Shown: positions 8,695 through 18,600 of the stretch, piece by piece | Numbering within the stretch: position 1 is the first letter of the stretch | Layout: each line of letters begins with the position of its first letter | Source: Paracoccaceae bacterium | GTDB taxonomy: Bacteria; Pseudomonadota; Alphaproteobacteria; Rhodobacterales; Rhodobacteraceae | Direction: 5' to 3' | DNA: 53,237 nucleotides | NCBI GenBank assembly: GCA_012270125.1 | Contig: JAAXIY010000020.1 | Coordinates: 1-53,237 of the forward strand | Program-made: the position numbers and the translations under genes | The notes under the pieces: model-generated | Told to the model about the DNA's origin: nothing | Database searches by the model: none | What the model saw: the letters and a program-made list of their open reading frames with translations, nothing else

Positions 8695-8738
8695 TGTTAG
8701 CGATAAATGTGACAAAATATACAATGATTGCGCTAACA
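8695..8738. promoter_or_regulatory. Two TTAGCGCTAA-type operator sites upstream of the second gap gene
   Basis: TGTTAGCGATAAAT (8695-8708) and TGATTGCGCTAACA (8725-8738) each keep one perfect half of the palindrome found upstream of the other gap gene. Their centres are 30 bases apart, close to three helical turns, which would let two dimers bind the same face. They lie 81-124 bases before the ATG at 8614. Confidence 0.5.
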
Positions 8739-8775
8739 AAATAAAATAAAGTTTTATCAACGTATAAAAATCAGT

Positions 8776-10794
8776 TCAGATTTTGGATTTGGCTAATTTT
8801 ACAACCTGCTCAGAAGTGATTCCATAATGCTCGAACAGTGTATTTGCTGGTGCAGATGCTCCAAAACTAGACATTCCGACAAAACCAGAATTAGCTTCTC
8901 TTCCGCGTTCTCCCAGTAACCATTTATCCCAACTGTCTTTCACGCCTGCTTCGATTGCAATTCTAACGTGCCGCCCACCCGGAAGAACACGCTTTTTGTA
9001 CTTTTCGTCTTGCATTTCGAAAAGTTCCATACAGGGCATGGATACTACTCGCGTACCTATGCCCTGGTCTTGTAATTGCTGTCTAGCATTAAGAGCTATT
9101 GATACCTCTGACCCTGAAGCGATTAAGATCACTCGTCTCTTACCATGCGCTTCCTCTAAAATATAAGCACCCTTGGCAGATAAATTAGCTGATTTATGTT
9201 TGGTCCTAACGGTTGGCAATCCTTGTCTTGTTAGAGCGAGAACGGAAGGCGTGCTTTTGGATTGTAAAGCCAGTTCCCATGCTTCTGCTGTTTCAACACT
9301 GTCTGCTGGTCGAAAAACGAAAGTATTTGGTGTGGCGCGGCTTATAGCTAAATGTTCAACGGGTTGGTGAGTTGGGCCATCCTCGCCTAAACCTATACTG
9401 TCATGTGTCATCACAAAAATTGTCGGAATTTTCATCAATGCGGCCAATCTCATTGATGGTCTTGCATAATCAGTAAAACACATAAATGTTCCACCGTAGG
9501 GTCTTAACCCTCCATGCAGAGCCATGCCATTCATTGCTGCAGCCATTCCATGTTCACGAACGCCCCAATGAACATACCTTCCCAATCTATTATTTACATC
9601 AAACACGGTCATATCTGTAGATTTAGTATTGTTAGAACCCGAAAGATCAGCGGACCCGCCTATGGTCTCTGTCATAATTGGGTTTATCACATTTAATACC
9701 ATTTCACTTGATTTGCGTGTCGCGACTTTAGGCTGATCAAAAGCTATTGTTTTTTTAAATTTATTGATCGCTTTATTGAGTGCTACCGGCACTTCCATCG
9801 AATAAATCCGTAAAAATTCAGATTGCTTCTTTTGAGATATTGCTGAAAAACGATTTTCCCAGGACAATTTCTTCTCGTGGCCCTTTTTGCCAATTTTTTC
9901 CCATGCGGCCTTTACTTCTGTTGGAACAAAAAACGCATCTTGGCTCCATCCGTAAACTTTTTTAGTTTCTTCAATTAATGATTTATCTGTAAGAGCACCA
10001 TGACCTTTTGATGTATCTTGAGCAGATGAGCCTAGTGCGATATGCGTTTTGCAGGCTATCATGGTAGGCTTATTGCTTTTTTTTGCCTCTATTATTGCGT
10101 GATCTATTTGGATTGGATCATGGCCGTCAATTTCTAAAACATGCCACCCTGATGACTTAAATCGATCAACCTGGTTTGTGGCGTCCGCTAGATCGACTTT
10201 ACCATCAATTGTTATGTTGTTGTTATCCCAAAAAACTATTAATTTAGATAACTCTTGCCGTCCAGCTAAGGTAATTGCTTCTTGACTGACGCCCTCCATG
10301 AGGCAGCCATCACCGGCAAATACATATGTGTAATGATCGATAACATTTTTTCCAAATTTAGCTCTTTGAATTTCCTCTGCCATTGCAAAACCAACGGAAT
10401 TAGCAATTCCCTGACCAAGCGGGCCGGTCGTAGTCTCAATCGCTTGAGATAAAAAATTCTCTGGATGCCCAGCTGTTCTGGCGCCGAGTTGACGAAAGTT
10501 TTTTATTTCTTCTATTGGAAAGTCTTCGTATCCAGTTAAATACAAAAGGCTGTATAGTAGCATTGATCCATGACCAGCCGATAGGATTAAACGGTCTCTG
10601 TCAGGCCAAGAAGGTGTTTTGGGATCAAACTTTAAATGATTAAAAAACAGGACAGTTGCTACATCCGCCATACCCATGGGCATGCCAGAATGTCCAGAAT
10701 TTGCGGCCGCAACTGCGTCTAAGGTCAAAACTCTGATTGCTGTTGCATTTTTCCAATGTACTGGATGTTCTTTTTGTAACTTCTCAATCAGCAT
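8776..10794 (-). CDS. tkt: Transketolase
   Basis: A 672-residue thiamine-diphosphate enzyme moving two-carbon ketol units between sugar phosphates in the pentose phosphate pathway. The N-terminal [16 protein letters not shown] segment, the thiamine-diphosphate motif [13 protein letters not shown]...DNN near residues 162-196, the pyrimidine-domain [11 protein letters not shown] near 475 and the substrate-binding RPADS...A are all in place. The length is normal. A GAGG Shine-Dalgarno 9 bases before the ATG is part of a 6-bp inverted repeat (10804-10823). It is followed in the same direction by two gap genes, grouping triose-phosphate enzymes. Confidence 0.97.
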   Translation of the reverse strand: MLIEKLQKEHPVHWKNATAIRVLTLDAVAAANSGHSGMPMGMADVATVLFFNHLKFDPKTPSWPDRDRLILSAGHGSMLLYSLLYLTGYEDFPIEEIKNFRQLGARTAGHPENFLSQAIETTTGPLGQGIANSVGFAMAEEIQRAKFGKNVIDHYTYVFAGDGCLMEGVSQEAITLAGRQELSKLIVFWDNNNITIDGKVDLADATNQVDRFKSSGWHVLEIDGHDPIQIDHAIIEAKKSNKPTMIACKTHIALGSSAQDTSKGHGALTDKSLIEETKKVYGWSQDAFFVPTEVKAAWEKIGKKGHEKKLSWENRFSAISQKKQSEFLRIYSMEVPVALNKAINKFKKTIAFDQPKVATRKSSEMVLNVINPIMTETIGGSADLSGSNNTKSTDMTVFDVNNRLGRYVHWGVREHGMAAAMNGMALHGGLRPYGGTFMCFTDYARPSMRLAALMKIPTIFVMTHDSIGLGEDGPTHQPVEHLAISRATPNTFVFRPADSVETAEAWELALQSKSTPSVLALTRQGLPTVRTKHKSANLSAKGAYILEEAHGKRRVILIASGSEVSIALNARQQLQDQGIGTRVVSMPCMELFEMQDEKYKKRVLPGGRHVRIAIEAGVKDSWDKWLLGERGREANSGFVGMSSFGASAPANTLFEHYGITSEQVVKLAKSKI

Positions 10795-10803
10795 CGCTCA
10801 AAA

Positions 10804-10823
10804 CCTCATTGCTATGTATGAGG
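10804..10823 (-). promoter_or_regulatory. Hairpin enclosing the tkt Shine-Dalgarno
   Basis: CCTCAT and ATGAGG form a perfect 6-bp inverted repeat with an 8-base loop. Read on the minus strand, the GAGG 9 bases before the tkt start codon lies in the 3' arm, so the hairpin would hide the ribosome binding site. The stem is short and the role is inferred. Confidence 0.4.
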
Positions 10824-10989
10824 CTCTTTATCAGGATCAAAATGAATATCAAGCTGTCGGTTTAAAAAATGCTTTTATAAAGCAAGTATTTTTTAATTTC
10901 TTGTTATAAACTATTGGAAGAAAAGGCTGCTTGATTCGTAAATTATGCGGTTGTGAAAAAAATTAATAAGAGTTGAAAGAGTTCTGTAA

Positions 10990-11316
10990 ATGGAGCAATT
11001 TGAAAAACTGAGAGAGCGATTAAATGATGCCTTGGCAAAAATAGATTCAGCGATGGAAGCTGTCTCGGAAAACAAAGAAGATGCTAATTTATCATCCTCT
11101 TTAATGTCAGAGAACTTGGGCTTAAAAAGTCAAGTAAAAGCTCTTGAAAGTGAATTAGAAAGTCTACGAAAAGATAATATAGCGCACATTGATATGGAAA
11201 GTTTAAGTACTGAATTGGCGGCGCTTAGGGCTGAGCGAGAAGAAGAAAAAAAAGAACTTCAGACACTGTATGATCAGTTATCATCCGCACTATCTGAAGA
11301 AGGGAGAGCAGACTAA
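10990..11316 (+). CDS. Small coiled-coil protein paired with ZapA, function unknown
   Basis: A 108-residue acidic protein with no signal peptide or membrane segment, almost entirely predicted helix. It shows leucine-rich heptad runs, from SQVKALESELESLRK (about residue 50) to the ELAALRAEREEEKKELQTLYDQL stretch at the C-terminal end. I do not recognise a named family. Its TAA stop overlaps the zapA ATG by one base (TAATG), so the two proteins are probably made together. The partner and the coiled-coil character suggest a role with FtsZ or ZapA at the division site, by analogy with the coiled-coil ZapB of gammaproteobacteria; there is no visible sequence match to support homology. Confidence 0.7.
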   Translation: MEQFEKLRERLNDALAKIDSAMEAVSENKEDANLSSSLMSENLGLKSQVKALESELESLRKDNIAHIDMESLSTELAALRAEREEEKKELQTLYDQLSSALSEEGRAD

Positions 11317-11687
11317 TGCCTGAGGTTGCAATTAATATTGGTGATAAAAAATTTACTGTTACGTGTCAGCCTGGTGAAGAAAGCGCATTAGAGTTTGCAG
11401 CTGGTCTTTTGAACGATGAAGCTTCGTATTTGATCAGTCAGATTGGGCAGTTATCAGAACAAAAGTTATTGCTTATGTCAGCATTGATGTTAGCAGATAA
11501 AATGGCCACAACTACAGAGAAAATGACGAAATGTGAAAAGGCTTTAGAGGAGGCTCTAAATAAGGTGCAACAACTTGAAAAGGCTGAGTCACAGATCAAC
11601 ACCGGTTCCGTTGACAGTGAGCTTTTAATTCAACTGGAAAATATTGCTGAAAAAGCAGAAGAGTTAGCTGCTAAAGTTTCAAGTTAG
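11316..11687 (+). CDS. zapA: Cell division protein ZapA
   Basis: A 123-residue cytosolic FtsZ-ring-associated protein that crosslinks FtsZ filaments. It begins [21 protein letters not shown], matching the ZapA N-terminal domain (I.G......C..GEE...). A conserved [11 protein letters not shown] helix and a long C-terminal coiled coil used for dimer and tetramer assembly follow. The ATG overlaps the stop of the upstream coiled-coil gene. The 3' end overlaps the convergent glutaredoxin gene by 4 bases. 6S RNA often follows zapA in other proteobacteria; there is no room for it here. Confidence 0.88.
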   Translation: MPEVAINIGDKKFTVTCQPGEESALEFAAGLLNDEASYLISQIGQLSEQKLLLMSALMLADKMATTTEKMTKCEKALEEALNKVQQLEKAESQINTGSVDSELLIQLENIAEKAEELAAKVSS

Positions 11688-12046
11688 GCATTTGATTCAC
11701 GTATCTTGTCAGCCGCGTCTTTATCGTAACTTATTCCGTTTTCTTCAAACATGGTATCGAGTTCTCCTGATAGTGTCATTTCAGTAATGATATCACACCC
11801 ACCTACAAACTCACCTTTTACGTATAATTGTGGAATAGTTGGCCAGTCTGAATAGTCTTTTATACCTTGTCTTATATTTTCGTCGGCTAGAACATTGATG
11901 TCTTGATAGTCAACTTCCATGTAATTCAATACGCCTGCAACTCGGCTAGAAAATCCACATTGAGGCATTGATTTTGTACCTTTCATGTAAAGTACAACAT
12001 CATGCGATTTTATTGTTTCATCAATTATTGTTTTTGTATCTGACAC
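11684..12046 (-). CDS. grxD: Monothiol glutaredoxin, Grx4/GrxD type
   Basis: A 120-residue CGFS-type glutaredoxin. The active site PQCGFS is near residue 30, preceded by the GSH-binding lysine in [26 protein letters not shown] near 70-88 completes the glutathione site. Such proteins bind a [2Fe-2S] cluster as homodimers or with BolA and take part in iron-sulfur cluster delivery and iron sensing. The start is GTG at 12046 with an AAAGG ribosome binding site 8 bases upstream. bolA lies 32 bases upstream in the same direction, matching the known Grx4-BolA partnership. Confidence 0.95.
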   Translation of the reverse strand: MSDTKTIIDETIKSHDVVLYMKGTKSMPQCGFSSRVAGVLNYMEVDYQDINVLADENIRQGIKDYSDWPTIPQLYVKGEFVGGCDIITEMTLSGELDTMFEENGISYDKDAADKIRESNA

Positions 12047-12078
12047 AACTGAAACCTTTCTTGTTAAATTACTATAAA

Positions 12079-12324
12079 TTATCCTTCTGGAATTTTAGTA
12101 GTGAGCGCTAAAGCGTGCAATTCTCCATTAGATCCGTCCATTTTGCCTTTTAGCGCAGAGTAAACAACTCGTTGTTGTTGAACTCTGTTTTTCCCTCGAA
12201 AACTCTCGTCTATAACCTCTGCTGCATAGTGATTTCCATCACCCGCTAGATCAGTAATTGTTACTGTTGCTTCCGGTAATGCCTCTTTAATAAGAGCTTC
12301 TATTTCATTAGCCTGCATTACCAT
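12079..12324 (-). CDS. bolA: BolA family protein
   Basis: An 81-residue BolA-fold protein with the expected pattern: an N-terminal helix ([13 protein letters not shown]), the [11 protein letters not shown] segment, the helix-turn-helix-like [12 protein letters not shown] and the terminal [12 protein letters not shown]. The conserved histidine in LHALAL is a likely [2Fe-2S] ligand when paired with a CGFS glutaredoxin. The start is the ATG at 12324, with AGGAG 6 bases upstream. A longer frame to 12372 would add 16 residues absent from the family. It is followed by grxD and preceded by purL, 71 bases away. Confidence 0.93.
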   Translation of the reverse strand: MVMQANEIEALIKEALPEATVTITDLAGDGNHYAAEVIDESFRGKNRVQQQRVVYSALKGKMDGSNGELHALALTTKIPEG

Positions 12325-12395
12325 TAAATACTCCTTTGCCTTAAATGTATGACGGTAATCCTTTGGTAACAATACGTAAATTATAAATAATTATT

Positions 12396-14582
12396 TTAAT
12401 TTTGAAATAAATTCTCAAAGGTATCGTTGAAAAAAGCTGAAAGTTGCGCCAAATCTAAAGAAGATCGACCAAAAGCGATGCTGTCACCTCGAAAACTGCC
12501 AACAGTTTGAACAGGTATATTATGCTGTCCGGCCTCTATAAAGAGGCTTTCAGCTTGATCAAAATTGCATGCTAGAAGGTATCGAGCTTGATCTTCACTG
12601 AATAAAAATTCGGTGTTTTCCTCATATATTTCAAGTCCGACATTTGAGTGATGTGCAAGTTCGAAGGCAGCCAAAGCCAAACCACCATCCGAAAGGTCAA
12701 TACAAGCATTTATTAAGTTTCTATTAGTCAAAATAAATTCGCCGTGTTTTCTTTCCATCTTCAAATTAACTTTTGGAGCATCGCCATCACTTCTACTGAA
12801 AACTTCATGCAGTAATGCTGTCTGTCCCAAATGACCGCTAGTTTCACCAATTAGAATAGCTACATCACCCTCAGCAGCTCGTCCATTTATAGGTTTTTCT
12901 GAAGCGTCTATCAGCCCAACAGCACCTATCGTTGGTGTTGGATTTATTGCAACCCCATCTGTCTCATTATACAAACTAACGTTACCTGAAACTATTGGCA
13001 TCTCCAATTCTTTAACAGCCAGAGAAATGCCTTTAATTGCTTGCACGAATTGCCCCATTATTTCAGGTTTTTCAGGATTTCCAAAGTTCAGGTTATCCGT
13101 AGCTGCAAGAGGCTTAGCTCCCACTGAAATTAGGTTACGATATGCCTCTGCAACGGCTTGTTTGCCTCCCTCTAAAGGATTGGCCTTAACATAACGAGGG
13201 GTTACATCACTTGTAAATGCAACTGATTTTTCAGTACCGTGAACTCTAATTATTCCTGCGCCAAAGCCAGGTCTCTGAATGGTGTCAGCCATAACTTGGC
13301 TGTCATATTGTTCGTAAATCCAGTGTTTTGAACAATAGTTTACTGAAGAAATCAAAGCCTTTAGTCCGTCAATAGCATTGATTTCAACCACATCCTTCAA
13401 TTCATCAGGGGCGGGTGTTTCTGTCCAAGGCCTATCATATTCTGGGGAATTACCAGCCAAAGCCTTTAAGGGAAGATCAGCCTTCACCTCACCATTTAAT
13501 TTGATCAAAAATCGGTCTTCAGAAATAGTTTCTCCAACAATGGCAAAATCTAAATCCCATTTATCAAAAATTGATTTGGCTAAATGTTCTTTTTGGGGGT
13601 CTAAAACCATAAGCATTCGCTCTTGGCTTTCTGATAGCATCATCTCGTAAGCGCTCATATCAGGTTCTCGAGTGGGAACTTTTTCAAGGTCTAAGCTAAT
13701 TCCTAAATTACCCTTATCACCCATTTCAACAGCTGAACATGTAAGACCTGCCGCTCCCATATCTTGAATTGAAATAACGGCTCCCGTTTGCATAAGCTCA
13801 AGACAAGCTTCCATCAGGCGTTTTTCTGTAAACGGATCACCCACTTGAACGGTTGGTCTTTTTTCTTCGATAGTATCGTCAAATTCAGCGCTAGCCATAG
13901 TGGCTCCACCAACCCCATCTCGACCGGTTTTTGCCCCAAGATACACAACAGGCATACCCACCCCAGAGGCCGCTGAGTAAAATATTTTGTTTTGATCAAC
14001 TAAGCCTGCTGCAAAAGCATTAACAAGGCAATTTCCGTCATATGAGGCATCAAATCTTGTTTCGCCTCCAACTGTTGGAACTCCAAAGCAATTCCCATAT
14101 CCCCCGATGCCAGATACGACACCATTCACTAGTTGGCGTGTTTTAGGGTGAGAAACTTTTCCAAAGCTTAATGAGTTCATAACAGCTATGGGTCGGGCTC
14201 CCATAGTAAACACATCTCTCAAGATTCCACCTACGCCTGTAGCCGCTCCCTGGTAGGGCTCGATGTAGCTAGGGTGGTTATGGCTTTCCATTTTGAAAAC
14301 TAATGCTTGATTGTCTCCTATATCAACAATTCCTGCATTCTCACCAGGACCGCAAATGACCTGAGTGCCTTCTGTTGGCAAAGTTCTGAGCCATTTTTTA
14401 GAGGATTTATATGAACAGTGTTCATTCCACATGGCGGAAAAAATTCCAAGCTCTGTGAATGTAGGTATTCTATCAATAATTGACTTTATTAATTCGTATT
14501 CTTCTGGTTTTAAACCATGTATTTCAATAAGTTCTTCGGTTATCCCAGGTTCGTTCATATTCTGCTCACTTTCATTGAACAT
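12396..14582 (-). CDS. purL: Phosphoribosylformylglycinamidine synthase subunit II
   Basis: The large, small-type PurL subunit (728 residues) that works with PurQ and PurS to make FGAM in purine synthesis. Visible marks are [18 protein letters not shown] near residue 50, KMESHNHPS near 97, the [10 protein letters not shown] segment and a second ATP-binding-like half beginning around 430, the two-fold internal repeat of PurL. The start is uncertain: the ATG at 14582 gives the longest frame, while the ATG at 14558 gives [10 protein letters not shown], closer to the usual N-terminus. Neither has a strong ribosome binding site. purQ and purS are not nearby. It leads into bolA-grxD. Confidence 0.96.
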   Translation of the reverse strand: MFNESEQNMNEPGITEELIEIHGLKPEEYELIKSIIDRIPTFTELGIFSAMWNEHCSYKSSKKWLRTLPTEGTQVICGPGENAGIVDIGDNQALVFKMESHNHPSYIEPYQGAATGVGGILRDVFTMGARPIAVMNSLSFGKVSHPKTRQLVNGVVSGIGGYGNCFGVPTVGGETRFDASYDGNCLVNAFAAGLVDQNKIFYSAASGVGMPVVYLGAKTGRDGVGGATMASAEFDDTIEEKRPTVQVGDPFTEKRLMEACLELMQTGAVISIQDMGAAGLTCSAVEMGDKGNLGISLDLEKVPTREPDMSAYEMMLSESQERMLMVLDPQKEHLAKSIFDKWDLDFAIVGETISEDRFLIKLNGEVKADLPLKALAGNSPEYDRPWTETPAPDELKDVVEINAIDGLKALISSVNYCSKHWIYEQYDSQVMADTIQRPGFGAGIIRVHGTEKSVAFTSDVTPRYVKANPLEGGKQAVAEAYRNLISVGAKPLAATDNLNFGNPEKPEIMGQFVQAIKGISLAVKELEMPIVSGNVSLYNETDGVAINPTPTIGAVGLIDASEKPINGRAAEGDVAILIGETSGHLGQTALLHEVFSRSDGDAPKVNLKMERKHGEFILTNRNLINACIDLSDGGLALAAFELAHHSNVGLEIYEENTEFLFSEDQARYLLACNFDQAESLFIEAGQHNIPVQTVGSFRGDSIAFGRSSLDLAQLSAFFNDTFENLFQN

Positions 14583-14633
14583 CTCTTAAGCTAAGCATTT
14601 ATAAAGAGCAATCCAAGGAGTTATCTAATCACC

Positions 14634-15539
14634 TTAACCCATCAACTGGGCTTTTAAAGCTTTGCGGTGCTCAATAATTTCTGATTGCACAAAATCTCGG
14701 AAAGCTTCAATTCTTTTGGAATGACGCAATTCTTCAGGAAAGGCCAAATAAACTGGAACATCGTTTGACTGAACTTCGGTGAGAACTGGGACAACACTGT
14801 CAAATTCTTGTGTTACATAATCCGGTAAGACACCTATACCTAAGTCGTGAATTACTGCTTGTAAAACCCCAAAATAGTTGTTGACCGTTAGCATAGATGG
14901 GATGTCTTGGGTCATCAAACGCTGAACCAAAGCCAAACCTGAGGAAACTTGAGCTGATCGTGGGTTTTGACAAATCAAACGGTGATTTTTCATATCTTCT
15001 TCATTCAAGGGTGTTCCATGAATTTTGAGATATTCTGGTGAAGCATAAAGGCGCATCTTCACGGTCATTAAACGTTTTCTGATTAGGTCGGCCTGACTTG
15101 GCTCTTTCATTCTAATAGCAACATCTGCTTCCCTCATGGGTAAATCCAAAACACGTTCCTCAAGCATTAAATCGATTTTTAATTCTGGATATTTTTCATA
15201 TAATTTGGGAAGTCGAGGAGCTAGCCAAAGAGTTCCAAACCCTGTAGTGGTTGTAACTCTTAACTCTCCAAAGACTTCTTCTTCACTGTCTCGAATACGT
15301 GCTGATGCGGCCTCAAGTCTTTTATTCATACTATTTGTGGCATCAAATAACAGTTCGCCTTGCTCTGTAAGAATAAGTCCACGAGCATGCCTATGGAAAA
15401 GGGTAGTGTTAAGGCTTTCCTCTAGAGAGCGAACCTGTCGACTAACTGCTGATTGTGATAAACGAAGGGTTTCACCTGCATGGGTCAAGCTTCCTGCATC
15501 TGCAACAGCATGAAAAATTCGTAATTTATCCCAATCCAT
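14634..15539 (-). CDS. LysR-family transcriptional regulator
   Basis: A 301-residue LysR-type regulator. The N-terminal winged helix-turn-helix reads LRIFHAVADAGSLTHAGETLRLSQSAVSRQ (residues about 5-34), followed by the linker helix and a periplasmic-binding-like effector domain from about residue 90. The start chosen is the ATG at 15539 with AAGGAT about 8 bases upstream; the longer frame to 15560 adds 7 residues with no support. It is divergent from the large ferredoxin oxidoreductase gene at 15682, the classical arrangement for a LysR regulator and its target. A 27-base dyad sits between them. The inducer is not known; an arylpyruvate or amino acid would fit the neighbour. Confidence 0.93.
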   Translation of the reverse strand: MDWDKLRIFHAVADAGSLTHAGETLRLSQSAVSRQVRSLEESLNTTLFHRHARGLILTEQGELLFDATNSMNKRLEAASARIRDSEEEVFGELRVTTTTGFGTLWLAPRLPKLYEKYPELKIDLMLEERVLDLPMREADVAIRMKEPSQADLIRKRLMTVKMRLYASPEYLKIHGTPLNEEDMKNHRLICQNPRSAQVSSGLALVQRLMTQDIPSMLTVNNYFGVLQAVIHDLGIGVLPDYVTQEFDSVVPVLTEVQSNDVPVYLAFPEELRHSKRIEAFRDFVQSEIIEHRKALKAQLMG

Positions 15540-15571
15540 AAGCCGATCCTTACGTTCCAATTTATTACATG

Positions 15572-15598
15572 ATTCTGGCTTGTGTTAAATGCCAGAAT
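15572..15598. promoter_or_regulatory. Long dyad in the LysR / oxidoreductase divergent region
   Basis: ATTCTGGC and GCCAGAAT are perfect 8-base inverted arms separated by 11 bases. The element lies 33-59 bases before the LysR start and 84-110 bases before the oxidoreductase start. Position and symmetry fit a LysR recognition site serving both promoters. Assignment is by position and symmetry only. Confidence 0.55.
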
Positions 15599-15681
15599 GG
15601 ACGTAACGTGAAAAATAGAGATTTTTACTGGCACAACCCCAAGAAGCGCACTAATTTTAATCTAAGATTAGGGAATTGGAT

Positions 15682-18600
15682 ATGGCAAACACGTCTATTA
15701 AATTGGATGATAAATATAATCTTGCTGAATCTAATGTTCTGTTGAATGGAACCCAAGCTCTAGTGAGACTAATGCTCGGTCAGAAATATCGAGATTACAA
15801 GTCTGGTTTGAATACTGCTGGATTTGTTACCGGATATCGTGGTTCTCCTTTGGGAGCTGTAGACTTCCAAATGAAGCGAGCAGCAAAAGAGTTAGAAGCT
15901 TCAAAAATACAATTTAAAGAAGCATTGAATGAAGATCTGGCCACTACAGCTTTATGGGGAGCTCAACAAGCAGAATTGCGTGGTGAAGGCCTTCACGATG
16001 GTGTTTTTGGTCTTTGGTACGGTAAAGGACCAGGTGTTGATAGATCAGGAGATGCCATGCGTCATGCAAATATGGCAGGAACATCTATGCATGGTGGTGT
16101 TTTAATGGCAATGGGAGATGACCACTCTGGTGAAAGCTCGACTGTCCTTCACCAGTCTGATTTGGCTTTAATTGACGCTGGTATGCCAATACTGAGTCCT
16201 GCTGGGGTGCAAGAGATACTCGATTATGGGCATTATGGATTTGCCCTCTCACGATTTAGTGGATTATGGGTAGGCCTCAAAACGATGAAAGATACAATTG
16301 AAGTTACTTCTGTTGTTGACGGTGACCCTTTCCGCCTGGAATTTAAAGAACCGGAACATAGTTTTGAACGTGGAAGCCTTAATATAAGGTTAATGGATAC
16401 TCCTGAGGAGCAAGAGAAAAGATTATTTAATGAAAAAAAGATTGCTGCTGAAGAATTTGCAAGAGTAAACAGAATTGACAAAATAGGTTTCCCCAAAATT
16501 AACTCTAAGATTGGTTTAATCGCAGCAGGCAAAAACTGGCTTGATTTAATTCATGCTTTTTCGCTTCTAGGGATCGATGCGCGTGATGCTGAAGAATTGG
16601 GAATAACAAGCTATAAAATTGTTCAGACGTGGCCTATTGATAGGCAAAGCCTATTAGAATGGTCGGATCAATTGGATCTGATAATAGTAGTCGAAGAGAA
16701 ACGAAAAATAATTGAAACTCAAGTAAAAGATACTCTTTTTTCGGTTGGGAGTAAGACCCGCGTTTATGGAGGCGATAAAAATAATGAAAAATTATTCTCA
16801 GATTATGGAGTACTTGATCCTTTAGACATCGCTTCTGCTATAGGGCAAATTTTTCAAGAAGAGGGTTGCAGTAATACTAAATTAACCTCAGGCCTTAAGA
16901 AAATTAAAGAAGCAAGATCTGCAGATAATGCACCAGATTTAGCTGAGAGGTTACCATATTTTTGTGCTGGCTGCCCACATAATAGTTCTACAGTCGTCCC
17001 TGAAGGTTCTAGGGCTTACGCTGGAATAGGTTGTCACTATATGGCGCAATGGATGGACCGTGAAACTTTGGGTTTTACTCATATGGGGGGTGAAGGTGCA
17101 AATTGGATTGGGGAATCTCTATTTTCAAAGAGGAAGCATGTATTTCAAAATATAGGTGATGGGACGTATAATCATTCTGGTATTCAAGCAATCCGTGCTG
17201 CAGTTGCTGCAAAAACAGATATAACTTATAAAATACTATTTAATGATGCTGTTGCGATGACTGGAGGTCAGGGTAACGACGGTCATTTAAACGCGGTACG
17301 TGTTGTCAAAGAACTGTTAGCGATTGGAATTAAAAACACCATATTGGTGTATGATGACAAGGAAGACTTATCGCTGAATTCATTTCCGAAAGAGATTGAG
17401 AAAGTTGATCGCAGTAAATTAAATTATGCACAAGAAAAACTGTCAAAAATCAGTGGTGTAACAGCTATAGTTTATGTGCAAACATGCGCAGCAGAGAAGA
17501 GAAGAAGACGAAAGCGTGGGCTATTCCCAGATCCTGACAAACGACTTTTTATTAATACAGATGTATGTGAAGGTTGCGGTGATTGTGGTGTTCAATCAAA
17601 TTGTGTCGCTGTTACGCCAATTGAAACTGAACTTGGGCGGAAGCGAGAAATTGATCAATCAAATTGTAACAAGGACTTTAGTTGCTTGAATGGTTTTTGT
17701 CCTTCGTTCGTTTCGGTAGAAGGCGCAAAAATTAAAAAAACAAAAAAAACAGATTTTAACTTACCTCATTTGGAACAACCAAATCTACCTGAGATAGATA
17801 AAACCCATAACGTTGTCATTACTGGTGTAGGGGGGACAGGTGTTGTCACCATAGGGGCTTTAGTCGCTCAGGCTGCACAAATAGATGGTTTAGGTGCAGG
17901 TATGATGGAGATGGCGGGCTTAGCGCAAAAAGGTGGTGCTGTTTATATTCATTGTCGAATAGCCAAGTCTCCTGATAATATATCAGCTATTCGTGTTACC
18001 ATGGGTGAATGTGATGCTCTAATAGGAGGTGATCTGGTTGTAAGCTCTGGATCAAAATGTCTTAATCTTACTGCAAACGGGCGCACTAAGGCAGTTGTCA
18101 ACTCAGACGAAATCGTTACTGGTGAATTTACTCGAGATACAGACTTCAAAATTCCTAACGAGCAGCTAATTGTTTCAATGGAAGCCAAATTAAAAGAAGG
18201 CCTTTCTCTTTTTAATTCAACTAAACTCGCTTCTAAACTTATGGGAGATTCTATTTACTCTAATATTTTAGTTTTGGGAGCAGCTTGGCAAAAGGGTCTA
18301 TTGCCTTTAAGCCATGCGGCGTTGAAACACGCGATAAAATTAAACGGTGCAATGATTGATCAAAATTTACGCGCTTTTGAAATTGGTCGTTGGGCGGCCC
18401 TTTATCCGGAAGAGGTAGAGAAAATATTAGACAGCGCTGTCATACAAATAAAATCTTCACTTAAAGAGCGGATTGAATTTCGATCAAAACATTTAGAAGC
18501 TTTTCAAAATAAATCTCTATCTAAGAAATTTATAGAGATGATTAATTCATTTAAAGATCACGATATTCAAGAAGCTGTGGCAATAAACTATCATAGAGTT

